This document shows positions 49,620 through 58,533 of a stretch of DNA of 64,000 bases, piece by piece. A program made the position numbers and the translations under genes. The first letter of the stretch is position 1; each line of letters begins with the position of its first letter. The DNA is from Amycolatopsis jejuensis. GTDB taxonomy: Bacteria; Actinomycetota; Actinomycetes; Mycobacteriales; Pseudonocardiaceae. Under the pieces are notes generated by a model. That model did no database searches. It saw only the letters and a list, made by a program, of their open reading frames with translations, and was not told the origin of the DNA. The DNA lies in NCBI RefSeq assembly GCF_000717335.1, contig NZ_JNYZ01000010.1:261778-325777 (forward strand), written 5' to 3'.

Positions 49620-50471
49620 ATGAAAGTCGCCAACGTGGACGGACGTCTCGCCCTGGTCACCGCGCCGGGCAAGGCCGTGGACGTCGCCGAGGCCAGCGAC
49701 GGGCGGTTCGGCCCCGACGTGCAGCAGGCGTACTCGCGATGGGCCGAGCTGACCGAATTCGCCGCCACCATCGGCGCGGGCCACGCGCTCGAACGGCCGG
49801 TGCGCGACGAACAGCTCGGCAACCCGGTCCCGGCGCCGAGCCAGGTGTTCGCCATCGGGCTGAACTACGCCGACCACGCGGCCGAATCGCCGTTCCCGGT
49901 GCCCGAGGCCCCGCCGGTGTTCACGAAGTTCGCGACCAGCCTGTCCGGGCCGTACACCGACGTCACGATCCCGTCCGGCGGGAACGTCGACTGGGAGGTC
50001 GAGCTCGTCGCGGTGATCGGCAAGCGCGCCGAGCACGTCGGCGAGGACACGGCGTGGGACTACGTGGCCGGGCTGACGGTCGGACAGGACATTTCGGAGC
50101 GCCTGCTGCAGCTGGCCGGTCCGGCACCGCAGTTCAGCCTCGGCAAGTCGTACCCCGGTTTCGGCCCGCTCGGCCCGGTGGTGGTGACGCCCGGCGAGCT
50201 GCCGGACCGCGACGACGTCGAACTCGGCACCCTGATCAACGGCGAGCAGGTGCAGAAGGGCCGGACGTCCGCGATGGTGTTTTCGGTGCCGTCACTGATT
50301 TCCCGGCTGTCCGCGGTGACCCCGCTGCTACCCGGCGACGTCATTTTCACCGGTACCCCGGCCGGCGTCGGCATGGGCCGCACGCCGCAGCGTTTTCTCC
50401 AGGCGGGCGACGAGCTCGTCAGCTACGTCCACGGCATCGGCGAACTGCGGCAGCGGATGGTCGCCGCATAG
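49620..50471 (+). CDS. Fumarylacetoacetate hydrolase-family enzyme
   Basis: 283 residues from the ATG at 49620. The FAH catalytic domain is visible from VFAIGLNYADHAAES through FTKFATSLSGPYTDV, the metal-ligand strand DWEVELVAVIG, AWDYVAGLTVGQDISER and the closing FTGTPAGVGMG. Such enzymes hydrolyse or decarboxylate ring-fission products (for example 2-hydroxyhepta-2,4-diene-1,7-dioate-type acids). As first gene of a three-gene operon with an extradiol dioxygenase and a flavin hydroxylase, it would act after ring cleavage in an aromatic pathway. The next gene begins 17 bp later. Confidence 0.92.
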   Translation: MKVANVDGRLALVTAPGKAVDVAEASDGRFGPDVQQAYSRWAELTEFAATIGAGHALERPVRDEQLGNPVPAPSQVFAIGLNYADHAAESPFPVPEAPPVFTKFATSLSGPYTDVTIPSGGNVDWEVELVAVIGKRAEHVGEDTAWDYVAGLTVGQDISERLLQLAGPAPQFSLGKSYPGFGPLGPVVVTPGELPDRDDVELGTLINGEQVQKGRTSAMVFSVPSLISRLSAVTPLLPGDVIFTGTPAGVGMGRTPQRFLQAGDELVSYVHGIGELRQRMVAA

Positions 50472-50487
50472 CGGAAAGGGATGAGCC

Positions 50488-51414
50488 ATGGCTCTGCACC
50501 GGTTGAACTCCCTGGTCGTCGGCGTCCCCGACGTCGCAGCCACCACCCGGTACTACCGCGATTTCGGGCTCGGCGAAGAAGCCGGCGGATGGTTCAGCAC
50601 CCGGGACGGCGGACGGCAGCTCAAGATCGTGCACTCGCCGCAGCGCCGGTTGATGGAGCTGAGCATCGGCGCGGACGACCCTGACGACCTCGACCGCATC
50701 GGCCGTCAACTGTCCTCTTTGGACATCGCGGCGGAGATCACCGGCGACACGCTGATCACGCAGGAACCGGCCACCGGATTCCAGGTGATCGTGCGGGTTG
50801 CACCACGGCTGCACCAGGACCCGGAGCCGCCGACGCCGTACAACGGCCCCGGCCGGCTCGAGCGTCCGGACTCGCGCGCGCCCGGCGTGTTGCGCACGAG
50901 CCCGGTCCGCCCGCGCAAGCTCGGGCACGTCGTCGTCGGCTCCACCGACCACGAGCGCACCATCCGGTTCTTCACCGCGGGGCTGGGGTTCAAGACCAGC
51001 GACGCGATCAAGGGCCACGGTGCGTTCCTGCGGTGCTCCACCGACCACCACAACGTGCTCGTGCTCGCCGCGCCGGTCGGGTTCCTGCACCACACGTCGT
51101 GGCAGGTCGAGGACGTCGACGAGGTCGGCCGCGGCGCGACCACGATGCTGGAGGACCACCCGGAGCGGCACGTGTGGGGTCTCGGGCGGCACCACGCCGG
51201 GTCCAATTTCTTCTGGTATCTCAAGGATCCGGCGGGCAATTTCTCCGAGTACTACTCCGACATGGACAGCATTCTCGACGACCAGCTGTGGACACCGGAG
51301 ACGCTCGAAGGCGCGCGCGGGCTGTTCAACTGGGGTCCGCCGCCCCCTCCGTCGTTCCTGCGTCCCGAGGACCTCGCCGCGCTGATGACCGGTGCGCACC
51401 AGGCGGGATCATGA
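50488..51414 (+). CDS. VOC-family extradiol ring-cleavage dioxygenase
   Basis: 308 residues from the ATG at 50488. Two vicinal-oxygen-chelate modules: the first (residues 4-105) degenerate (LNSLVVGVPDVAATTRYYRD), the second (about 145-265) with the iron triad His in LGHVVVGST, His in FLHHTSWQV and Glu in NFSEYYSD. This is the type I extradiol (2,3-dihydroxybiphenyl dioxygenase-like) layout, which cleaves a catechol next to the two hydroxyls using Fe(II). A spacer of 20-odd residues (PEPPTPYNGPGR) links the modules. The stop overlaps the next start (ATGA). Confidence 0.9.
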   Translation: MALHRLNSLVVGVPDVAATTRYYRDFGLGEEAGGWFSTRDGGRQLKIVHSPQRRLMELSIGADDPDDLDRIGRQLSSLDIAAEITGDTLITQEPATGFQVIVRVAPRLHQDPEPPTPYNGPGRLERPDSRAPGVLRTSPVRPRKLGHVVVGSTDHERTIRFFTAGLGFKTSDAIKGHGAFLRCSTDHHNVLVLAAPVGFLHHTSWQVEDVDEVGRGATTMLEDHPERHVWGLGRHHAGSNFFWYLKDPAGNFSEYYSDMDSILDDQLWTPETLEGARGLFNWGPPPPPSFLRPEDLAALMTGAHQAGS

Positions 51415-53141
51415 TCGACGTACTCGTCGTGGGTGCCGGCCCGGCCGGACTGACGGCGTCCGCCTTGCTCGCCGCGCAGGGCGTCGACGCCGTCACGATC
51501 ACCAAGTACCCGGGCACCGCGCATTCGCCGCGGGCGCACATCACCAACCAGCGCACCATGGAGGTGTTCCGCGACCTCGGGATCGAAGACGCCGTCCGCG
51601 AGGTCGCGGTACCCAACGAGCTGATGGGCGACAACGTGTGGGCCACCGGTTTCGCCGGGCAGGAACTCGCCCGCCTGAAGACCTGGGGCAGCGGCACCGC
51701 GCGGCACGCCGACTACGCCGCAGCCAGCCCGAGCGCGATGTGCAACATCCCGCAGCACATCCTGGAACCGGTCCTCCTCGACGGCGCCCGCCGCCAAGGC
51801 GCCGACCTGCAGTTTTCCACCGAGCTGCGACAGATCTCGCAGACCCCGGACGCCGTGCACGCAGTGGTCGCCGACCGCGAGACCGGGGCCGAACGCGAGA
51901 TCGTCGCCCGCTATGTAATCGGCGCGGACGGCGGCCGGAGCACGGTCGCTTCGCAACTCGGCTTCACCTTCGACGGCGAGTCCGGGCTCGGTTACGCCGC
52001 GAACGTGTGGCTGGAGGCCGACCTCACGCGGTACACGGCGCACCGGCCGGGCACGCTGTACTGGATGTGCCGCCCAGGCAACGACTTCTGGGTGGGCTCC
52101 GGCACGTTCATCTGCGTGAAACCGTGGACCGACTGGGTGATGCTCTTCATGTACAACCCCGCCGAAGGCACGCCCGACCTCTCCCCGGACGCCGTCCGCT
52201 CCCGCGCCGCGACCCTCATCGGCGACCCGGACGTGGACATCCGCATCAAGGCCGTCAGCGAATGGCAGATCAACCACCTGGTAGCACACGAATACCGCCG
52301 CGGCCGGGTCTTCCTGGCCGGAGACGCCGCCCACCGGCACCCACCGGCGAACGGGCTGGGTACGAACACCTCGGTACAGGATGCGTTCAACCTGGCGTGG
52401 AAACTCGCAGCCGTGGTACGCGGCCAGGCGGGGGAAGCTTTGCTGGACAGCTACCACTCGGAGCGTCAGCCAGTCGGCCAGCAGGTCGTCGACCGGGCAA
52501 TGCGCAGCGTGCAAGACATGCTGCCCCTGTCGAACGCCTTCGGTTTCCGCCCAGGCCAAACGACTGCGGAGGGTTGGCGCGCGCTGACGGGGTTGTCCGA
52601 GGATTCCCCGGAAGGCCGAGCCCGCCGAACGGAACTCCGCGAGGCCGTCGAGTTGCAGAACTACCAGTTCAACGCCCATGGCGTGGAACTGGGCCAGCAC
52701 TACACGTCCACCGCAGTAGTGCCCGACGGCACTCCCCGGCCGACCCCCACCCGCGACCCGGAGCTGTACTACGAAGCCACCAGCCACCCCGGCGCGCGCC
52801 TCCCTCACGCGTGGCTGGAACGCGCCGCCGTGCGAGTGTCCACTTTGGACCTTACCGGCCACGGGAGGTTCACGGTGCTGACCGGTATCGGCGGACAGGA
52901 GTGGCTGTCAGCGGCGGACAAGGTGGCTGCTGAGCTGGGCGTGGAGGTTGCTGGTCACCAAATCGGCCTGGGCTGCGAATACACCGACCCACTCGGCGAG
53001 TGGGCCGCGGTCAGGGAGATTTCCGACGGAGGCTGCCTGCTGATCCGCCCAGACCACCACGTGGCATGGCGAAGCCATACCCTCCCGACCGATGCGGTGG
53101 CCGCCTTGCGAACCGCTTTGCGGCGGGTACTGGACCGGTAA
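51411..53141 (+). CDS. FAD-dependent aromatic hydroxylase (phenol hydroxylase-like)
   Basis: 576 residues from the ATG at 51411, coupled to the preceding gene by ATGA. Group A flavoprotein hydroxylase: dinucleotide motif VVGAGPAGLTASALLAAQG near the N-terminus, the DG motif YVIGADGGRSTVA and the ribose-binding GD motif VFLAGDAAHRHPP. The C-terminal domain (about 430-576) is the thioredoxin-like domain of phenol hydroxylases. Closest in layout to 2,4-dichlorophenol or 3-(3-hydroxyphenyl)propionate hydroxylases. It would add a hydroxyl to give the catechol cleaved by the neighbouring dioxygenase. The natural substrate cannot be read from the sequence. Confidence 0.92.
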   Translation: MIDVLVVGAGPAGLTASALLAAQGVDAVTITKYPGTAHSPRAHITNQRTMEVFRDLGIEDAVREVAVPNELMGDNVWATGFAGQELARLKTWGSGTARHADYAAASPSAMCNIPQHILEPVLLDGARRQGADLQFSTELRQISQTPDAVHAVVADRETGAEREIVARYVIGADGGRSTVASQLGFTFDGESGLGYAANVWLEADLTRYTAHRPGTLYWMCRPGNDFWVGSGTFICVKPWTDWVMLFMYNPAEGTPDLSPDAVRSRAATLIGDPDVDIRIKAVSEWQINHLVAHEYRRGRVFLAGDAAHRHPPANGLGTNTSVQDAFNLAWKLAAVVRGQAGEALLDSYHSERQPVGQQVVDRAMRSVQDMLPLSNAFGFRPGQTTAEGWRALTGLSEDSPEGRARRTELREAVELQNYQFNAHGVELGQHYTSTAVVPDGTPRPTPTRDPELYYEATSHPGARLPHAWLERAAVRVSTLDLTGHGRFTVLTGIGGQEWLSAADKVAAELGVEVAGHQIGLGCEYTDPLGEWAAVREISDGGCLLIRPDHHVAWRSHTLPTDAVAALRTALRRVLDR

Positions 53142-53756
53142 GGGGCGGGTGGAGTAGGGGCCACGGTCGGCTCGACACGGGTCGGCTCGGCGTGGATCGG
53201 CACAGCAAGGCCCGTCTCGGCGTGGGTCGCCGCAGCAAAGCCCGTCTCGACCCAGCCCGGCTCGTCCATCTCGGCACAGCTCAGCTCGTCTTCTCCCCAG
53301 CCCGGCACGTCTCAGCACAACACGCCGCACCACGGCCCGTCCCGGCTCGGCCCGGCTCGCCCAGTCCGGCCCGGCTCCTGGCACGGCACGGCCCGGCACG
53401 GCTCGCGCGGCCCGGCCCGGGGCTCCCGGCCCAGCACGGCTCGGCGCAGCCCGGCTCGGTGTGGGTCAGCCGGGGCGGGTCCGCGCCCGAGCCAGACGCC
53501 GCCCCGGCGAAGAGGCTGCGAGGCCAACAAGCCACTGGCGCCACCTGGCCCCGACCGAGCGCCGCCGACGAGGCACAGGCCCGACCCGCCGAGCGCATCC
53601 GCCGCGCCGCGCCGCGCCAGGCTGGGCCGCCGGGATCGCACCCGGCCGGTCTCGCCCCTGCCCGACTCACCCCAGCCCAGCTACCTTCGACGCAGTCCGC
53701 GGCTCAACCCGAACCCCAGCCGCCCCCAAACTTCAGCCAGCCCACCTCCACAAGTG
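53142..53756. repeat. Non-coding low-complexity GC-rich region
   Basis: This 0.6-kb spacer between convergent genes is made of short shuffled words (CGGCACGGCTCGG, CCCGGCTCGG, GGGTCGCCGCAGCAAAGC twice) from about 53155 to 53470, then plain C-rich sequence. Frames stay open on both strands but give only Arg/Ala/Pro/Gly-rich junk with no start signals. No gene or terminator hairpin is supported. Confidence 0.7.
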
Positions 53757-55928
53757 CTACTCCACCAGCAGGTCCTCAATCGTGATCGGGATATGCCGCA
53801 CGCGAATGCCCGTAGCATTGAAGACCGCGTTCGCGATCGCCGCCGCTACCCCCACCACGCCGATCTCGCCCAGGCCTCGGGCTCCGACGGCGTTGTGCAG
53901 GGTGTCCGGGTATTGCACGAACTGGACGTCCACCTCCGGGATGTCCGCGTTGACCGGCACCAGGTAACTCGCGAAGTCGGCGTTCGCGAAGCGGCCGTCC
54001 GGTTCGACCTCCAAGCCCTCGTGCAAGGCTGCCGACACGCCCCAGATCATGCCGCCCGACAGCTGGCTTCTGGCCTGCATCTCGTTGATGACCCGGCCGC
54101 CGTCGAAGACGCCCAGCAGGCGCGACACGCGGACCTCCCGGGTGAGGCGGTGTACCCGGACCTCGCAGAACTGTGCGCCGAACGAGCTGAACGAATGCTT
54201 CGTCAGCTCCTCGCCCGGTGCCGAGGAACCCTTGGCGGACAACGATTCCCGACCGACCGCACGCAGTAGCTCACCGAACGGCATCGTGCCGTGGTCGCCG
54301 TGGACGAGGCCGTCGGCGTACGTGACGACCTGGCTCTCGAACGGTGCACCCGGCTCGGCGGCCAGCGCGACCAGTTCGTCGAGCACTGCGGTTGCGGCCA
54401 GCATGATCGCGGTACCCGCGCTCGCCGTCGCGGTGGAACCGCCCGACATGCCACCCGGTGCGTACCGGGAATCGCCCAGCTGCGGCGTGATCCGGCCGGC
54501 CGGGATGTCGAGCGATTCGGCGCCGATCGTGGACAGCACGGTGAGCAGGCCGGTACCCGGATCGGACCCGCTGGTCGAGACCACCGCGGTCTCGTCCGCG
54601 TTGAGCGTGATCTCCACCGTCGCCGGGAAACGCAGCGCCGGGAACATCGCCGTGGCGGTGCCCACACCGACGAGCCAGTCGCCGTCCACGTGGCCGCGCG
54701 GCGACCGGTTCGCCCAGCCGAACCGTTGCGCGCCGATGCTGTAGCACTCGTCGAGGTGCTTGCTCGACCACTGCAGGTCGTTGCCCGGCGGCGCGACCGA
54801 ACTGTTGCGCTGCCGCAGCTCGATCGGGTCGAGGTCGAGCGCGACAGCCAGCTCGTCGATGGCACTTTCCAGCGCGAACGACCCGGGTGCCTCGCCCGGC
54901 GCCCGCATGAACGTGCCCGCCGGGATGTTGAGCGGCACCATCTTCTGGCTGATCGCCAGGTTCTGCGTGGCGTACCACTCGCGCGACGTGCCGTGCGACG
55001 TCGGCTCCACGAACGACCGGCTGATCGACGTGGTGGACCACGAGTCGTGCCGCAATGCGATCAACGTGCCATTGCGATCCGCTCCCAGCGCGACCTTCTG
55101 CACCGTAGCCGGCCGGGTCGCCGTGGCGGTGAACACCTGCTCGCGGGTGAGCGCGCACTTCACCGGACGGTCGAGCGCCCTGGCGGCGGCCGCCGCGAGC
55201 AGCCCGGGCACCGAGGTGCCCGCCTTACCGCCGAACGCGCCACCCACGTAGGGATTCACCGCGTGCACCGCGGCCGGATCGACCCCCAGCACCGACGACA
55301 TCTCCGCCGACTGGAGGTGACTGCCCTGGTTTCCGCTGTAGATAGTGAACTCGCCGCCATCCCACACCGCGACCGCGGAATGCGGCTCCATCGCGGCGTG
55401 GTTCTGCATTGCCGTGCGGTACGTGGCCTCGACAACCACCGGGCTCGCCGCGAGAGCGTCCTCAATGGACTCGACATCCGGCGCCAGCACCTCGATGGAC
55501 GGCGGATTGCCGCGACTCTCGGGCGCGTCCTCGGCCGCCGCCAGACCGTCCTCGAACGACGTGAGCGCAGGCTTCACCTGGTACGACACCTCGATGAGAC
55601 CGGCCGCGTCCCGCGCCTGTTCGAACGTCTCCGCGACCACCATCCCGATCGGCTGCCCGTAGAACTGGACGTCCCGATCCTGCAACGGCAACCACAGTTC
55701 ACCCATCATCGGCGACGTGGTGGGCCGCAGCTCCAGCGGATCGAACGGCGTGTAGACACCGATGACCCCGGGAGCACTCTTGGCCGCCGTGACGTCCATG
55801 GCCTCGATCTCGCCGTGCGCGATCGTGCTGAGCACCACGTAGCCGTAGACCATGCCGGGGAAGTTGTTGTCCAGTGCGTATTTGGCCAGCCCGGTGACCT
55901 TCTGCGGGGCGTCCAGCCTGGCACTCAT
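53757..55928 (-). CDS. Xanthine dehydrogenase-family molybdopterin-binding subunit (YagR type)
   Basis: 723 residues from the ATG at 55928, overlapping the FAD-subunit stop (ATGA). Molybdenum-hydroxylase signatures include NPYVGGAFGGKAG and MRAPGEAPG (Moco contacts) and the terminal GARGLGEIGVVGVAAAIANAV, with the catalytic Glu in GEIG. Its size and sequence fit the YagR/aldehyde-oxidase-like group rather than true xanthine dehydrogenases. It binds the molybdenum cofactor and oxidises an aldehyde or heterocycle with water as oxygen donor; the substrate is unknown. Last gene of a three-gene operon. Confidence 0.93.
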   Translation of the reverse strand: MSARLDAPQKVTGLAKYALDNNFPGMVYGYVVLSTIAHGEIEAMDVTAAKSAPGVIGVYTPFDPLELRPTTSPMMGELWLPLQDRDVQFYGQPIGMVVAETFEQARDAAGLIEVSYQVKPALTSFEDGLAAAEDAPESRGNPPSIEVLAPDVESIEDALAASPVVVEATYRTAMQNHAAMEPHSAVAVWDGGEFTIYSGNQGSHLQSAEMSSVLGVDPAAVHAVNPYVGGAFGGKAGTSVPGLLAAAAARALDRPVKCALTREQVFTATATRPATVQKVALGADRNGTLIALRHDSWSTTSISRSFVEPTSHGTSREWYATQNLAISQKMVPLNIPAGTFMRAPGEAPGSFALESAIDELAVALDLDPIELRQRNSSVAPPGNDLQWSSKHLDECYSIGAQRFGWANRSPRGHVDGDWLVGVGTATAMFPALRFPATVEITLNADETAVVSTSGSDPGTGLLTVLSTIGAESLDIPAGRITPQLGDSRYAPGGMSGGSTATASAGTAIMLAATAVLDELVALAAEPGAPFESQVVTYADGLVHGDHGTMPFGELLRAVGRESLSAKGSSAPGEELTKHSFSSFGAQFCEVRVHRLTREVRVSRLLGVFDGGRVINEMQARSQLSGGMIWGVSAALHEGLEVEPDGRFANADFASYLVPVNADIPEVDVQFVQYPDTLHNAVGARGLGEIGVVGVAAAIANAVFNATGIRVRHIPITIEDLLVE

Positions 55929-56887
55929 GCCCGGCTCCCTTCGGTGAGTTCGAGCAGCGCGCGGACGATGGTGCGCTTCAGCAGCGAAGGCTTGAACGCG
56001 TTGCCGGACAACGGACTTGCACCGGCCACCGCCGCGGAAGCCGCTTCCTCGAACGACTTCTCGGTGAGCGCCGCGCCACGCAACGCCTCCTCGACCGCCG
56101 GAAGCCGCCACGGCACCGTCGCAACGCCACCGGCAGCCACGCGCGCGTCGACGATCTTCCCGCCTTGGATGTCCAGCGCGACCGCCGCAGAACACAGCGC
56201 GAACTCGTACGACTGCCGGTCACGGATTTTGACGTACGTGGAGTTCTGCGCCCAATCCAGCTGCGGTACGCGCACCTCGGTGATCAGCTCGCCGGGGCGC
56301 AGGTCGTGCTCCACCTCGGGAGTATCGCCTGGCTCCCGGTAGAAATCGGCCAGCGCAACGGTGCGGCTGCCGGACGCACTGGCGAGCACCACCTCCGCGT
56401 CGAGCGCGACCAGCGCGACCGCGACGTCACTAGCGTGCGTGGCCACACACGAATCACTCGTGCCGAGAATCGCGTGCATCCGGTTGGCACCCGAGATCGC
56501 CGAACAGCCGCTGCCAGGAGACCGCCGGTTGCACGGCATCGCCACATCCCGGAAGTACGAGCATCGCGTGCGCTGCATCAGGTTTCCGCCGATGCTCGCC
56601 ATGTTCCGCAGCTGCTGCGACGCGCTGAGCAGCAACGCGCGCGAAATCGCCGGGTACACGCCGGGGTGCGCGGCGATGTCCCCCATCCGCTCGAGAGCGC
56701 CGAACCGCATCCCGGCGGCCGTGTCGATCCCGCGCAATGGCAGATCATTGATGTCCAGCACCCGTTGCGGGGTAAGGACGTCCAGCTTCATCAGGTCGAC
56801 GAGCGTGGTGCCCCCGGCCAGGTAGGTGCCACCGGCGCCGAGCGCCTCCTCGACGGTGGCGGGTGCGGTGAGCTCAAACGGTCGCAT
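55925..56887 (-). CDS. Xanthine dehydrogenase-family FAD-binding subunit (YagS type)
   Basis: 320 residues from the ATG at 56887. FAD-binding motif [17 protein letters not shown] near the N-terminus and the second loop [19 protein letters not shown], with several extra Cys ([13 protein letters not shown]) characteristic of YagS, which in E. coli PaoABC binds a [4Fe-4S] cluster in this insertion. C-terminal CO-dehydrogenase flavoprotein-like domain follows. It passes electrons from the iron-sulfur subunit to the acceptor. It overlaps the iron-sulfur gene by 14 bp and the Moco-subunit gene by 4. Confidence 0.93.
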   Translation of the reverse strand: MRPFELTAPATVEEALGAGGTYLAGGTTLVDLMKLDVLTPQRVLDINDLPLRGIDTAAGMRFGALERMGDIAAHPGVYPAISRALLLSASQQLRNMASIGGNLMQRTRCSYFRDVAMPCNRRSPGSGCSAISGANRMHAILGTSDSCVATHASDVAVALVALDAEVVLASASGSRTVALADFYREPGDTPEVEHDLRPGELITEVRVPQLDWAQNSTYVKIRDRQSYEFALCSAAVALDIQGGKIVDARVAAGGVATVPWRLPAVEEALRGAALTEKSFEEAASAAVAGASPLSGNAFKPSLLKRTIVRALLELTEGSRA

Positions 56888-57326
56888 CGGCCTGCCTCGC
56901 CTGCTCCACGGCCGCGACGATGTTCGGGTACGCCGAACACCGGCACAGGTTGCCGGACATGAACTCCCGGACGTCCGCCACGTCGTCGCGCACCGCGGCG
57001 ACCGCGGACATGACCTGCCCGGACGTGCAGAATCCGCACTGCAGCGCGTCCTGATCGACGAACGCCCGCTGCACCGGATGCAGTTCGTCCTCTGTGGACA
57101 GTCCTTCGACCGTGGTGACGGGACGGCGCACGGTGGCCGCGAGGGTGAGACACGAGAGGACCGGCTTGCCGTCGACGTGCACGGTGCAGGCACCGCACTG
57201 GCCGCGGTCGCAGCCCTTCTTCGGCCCGGTGATGCCGAGCCGCTCGCGCAGCGCATCGAGGAGGGTGACTCCCGGCTCCACGCTGAGCTGCTCGGTTCTG
57301 CCGTTGACTTCTAGGGAAATGTCCAC
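56874..57326 (-). CDS. Xanthine dehydrogenase-family [2Fe-2S] subunit (YagT type)
   Basis: 150 residues from the GTG at 57326 ([14 protein letters not shown]). Both clusters are complete: plant-type ferredoxin ligands in [18 protein letters not shown] plus LSC, and the C-terminal ligands in [10 protein letters not shown] and [11 protein letters not shown]. There is no Tat signal if this start is right, unlike E. coli PaoA, so the enzyme should be cytosolic. First gene of the operon, expressed from the spacer shared with the TetR gene. Confidence 0.93.
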   Translation of the reverse strand: MDISLEVNGRTEQLSVEPGVTLLDALRERLGITGPKKGCDRGQCGACTVHVDGKPVLSCLTLAATVRRPVTTVEGLSTEDELHPVQRAFVDQDALQCGFCTSGQVMSAVAAVRDDVADVREFMSGNLCRCSAYPNIVAAVEQARQADATV

Positions 57327-57450
57327 TGGGTTCTCTCTCCGGCAGGCGATGGACGCCTGCGGCATGATTGTGGTGGTGGTGACGGCCCTCAGGAACACGA
57401 GCCGCCCGGGGATACCGGATATTCATCCGCTTGGCTCGCTTCTCCGAGGC

Positions 57451-57470
57451 TAGCGGATTAGAATCCGCTA
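57451..57470. promoter_or_regulatory. TetR-type operator between the TetR gene and the YagTSR operon
   Basis: TAGCGGATT-AG-AATCCGCTA: a perfect palindrome with 9-bp arms around AG. It lies in the 205-bp divergent spacer, 61 bp before the TetR start, and is the probable binding site for that regulator. Confidence 0.8.
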
Positions 57471-57531
57471 CGCAACGAACTGGAGTAGCTCCAGGGCGTT
57501 GCGGACACGCCAGCAGGACCCAGGAGGCACG

Positions 57532-58092
57532 ATGCCGGTCAGCCCGCGGCGGGCGGACACCCGGCGCAACCACGAGCGGATCTTGGCCGTGGCAGCGGAA
57601 ACGGTGAGCCGCTCCGGCGACGTTTCGTTCAACGCCGTCGCCAAGGAAGCAGGCGTCGGCGTCGGCACCGTGTACCGGCATTTCCCCACGCCGGAAGCGC
57701 TGATCCTCGCCGTCTACGAACGCGAGGTGCGCCATCTCATCGAGATCGTGCCGGACCTGCTCGACCACCATTCACCCGAACAGGCGTTACGTGTCTGGAT
57801 CGTCGACCACCTGGCGCACTACATGATGACGAAACGAGGGCTGGCCAACGCCTTGCGCACCACGCGCAGCGAACTGCCGACACAGGCGTACTCGCGGATG
57901 CTCGCCGCGCTGGACATCCTGCGGAAGGCGAACGCGGAGGCGGGCACCATCCGGCCGGACCTCACCACGGAAACGCTGATGCGTGGGCTGGGCGGGCTGT
58001 TCTTCCTCAGCCCGGACGGCAACTGGAAGGCAGAGACGGAGGGGGTGGTCGACCTGGTGTGGCACGGAATGGGAATGCGGATCGAGCTGTGA
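57532..58092 (+). CDS. TetR-family transcriptional regulator
   Basis: 186 residues from the ATG at 57532 with CAGGAGG at good distance. The N-terminal helix-turn-helix is typical: RILAVAAETVSRSGDVSFNAV, then AKEAGVGVGTVYRHFPTPEAL. The C-terminal ligand domain (about 75-186) is helical. It is divergent from the molybdenum-hydroxylase operon, and a perfect 20-bp palindrome lies between them, so it most likely represses that operon (and itself) until the substrate or a product is present. Confidence 0.93.
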   Translation: MPVSPRRADTRRNHERILAVAAETVSRSGDVSFNAVAKEAGVGVGTVYRHFPTPEALILAVYEREVRHLIEIVPDLLDHHSPEQALRVWIVDHLAHYMMTKRGLANALRTTRSELPTQAYSRMLAALDILRKANAEAGTIRPDLTTETLMRGLGGLFFLSPDGNWKAETEGVVDLVWHGMGMRIEL

Positions 58093-58095
58093 ACG

Positions 58096-58524
58096 TCACG
58101 CCCCGGTCGAGAGCACCTTCAGGTCCACGCCGGCCTGCTCGAACCGCCCGCGCGGATCGGCGACGAGCTTGCGCTTGTCCAGGTCCATCAGGCCGCAGGT
58201 GCACTTGATCTCCGCGGACAGCGTGCCGTCGAGCTTCGTGATGAGGTTGGTCGCCCAGAAGACCTTGCCGTCGCCGAAGGTCAGGTCGCACGACACGTCG
58301 ACCTCGTCCCCGGCCCGCAGTTCACGGCGGTACACGATGTGCGACTCCAGCAGCACCACCGCGAGGCCGGAGGCGCGCAGGTCGGCGTCGCCGGACGCTT
58401 CGAACGCCTCCAGCCGCGCCACCTCGCCGTACGAGTGGTACACGGCGTGGTTGACGTGGCCGAGCACGTCGAGTTCGTACGTGCGCACCTTGAGGTGAGT
58501 GCGGAACGGTTCGCGGTCGGTCAC
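58096..58524 (-). CDS. Acyl-CoA thioesterase (hot-dog fold, 4HBT)
   Basis: 142 residues. Hot-dog fold with the 4HBT-type active-site segment ELDVLGHVNHAVYHSYGEVARLEA, the Asp/His/Asn arrangement of YbgC/FcbC-like enzymes, followed by ESHIVYRRELRAGDEVDVSC. Such enzymes hydrolyse acyl-CoA thioesters; the acyl group is not predictable. It sits 9 bp downstream of glnE on the same strand and convergent to the TetR gene, so it is probably co-transcribed with glnE. Confidence 0.88.
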   Translation of the reverse strand: MTDREPFRTHLKVRTYELDVLGHVNHAVYHSYGEVARLEAFEASGDADLRASGLAVVLLESHIVYRRELRAGDEVDVSCDLTFGDGKVFWATNLITKLDGTLSAEIKCTCGLMDLDKRKLVADPRGRFEQAGVDLKVLSTGA

Positions 58525-58533
58525 GGGCCCAGG

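Noticed and set aside
53142..53756. Arg/Ala-rich frames on both strands in the spacer
   Set aside because: Compositional only; built of shuffled short words, without start signals or domains.
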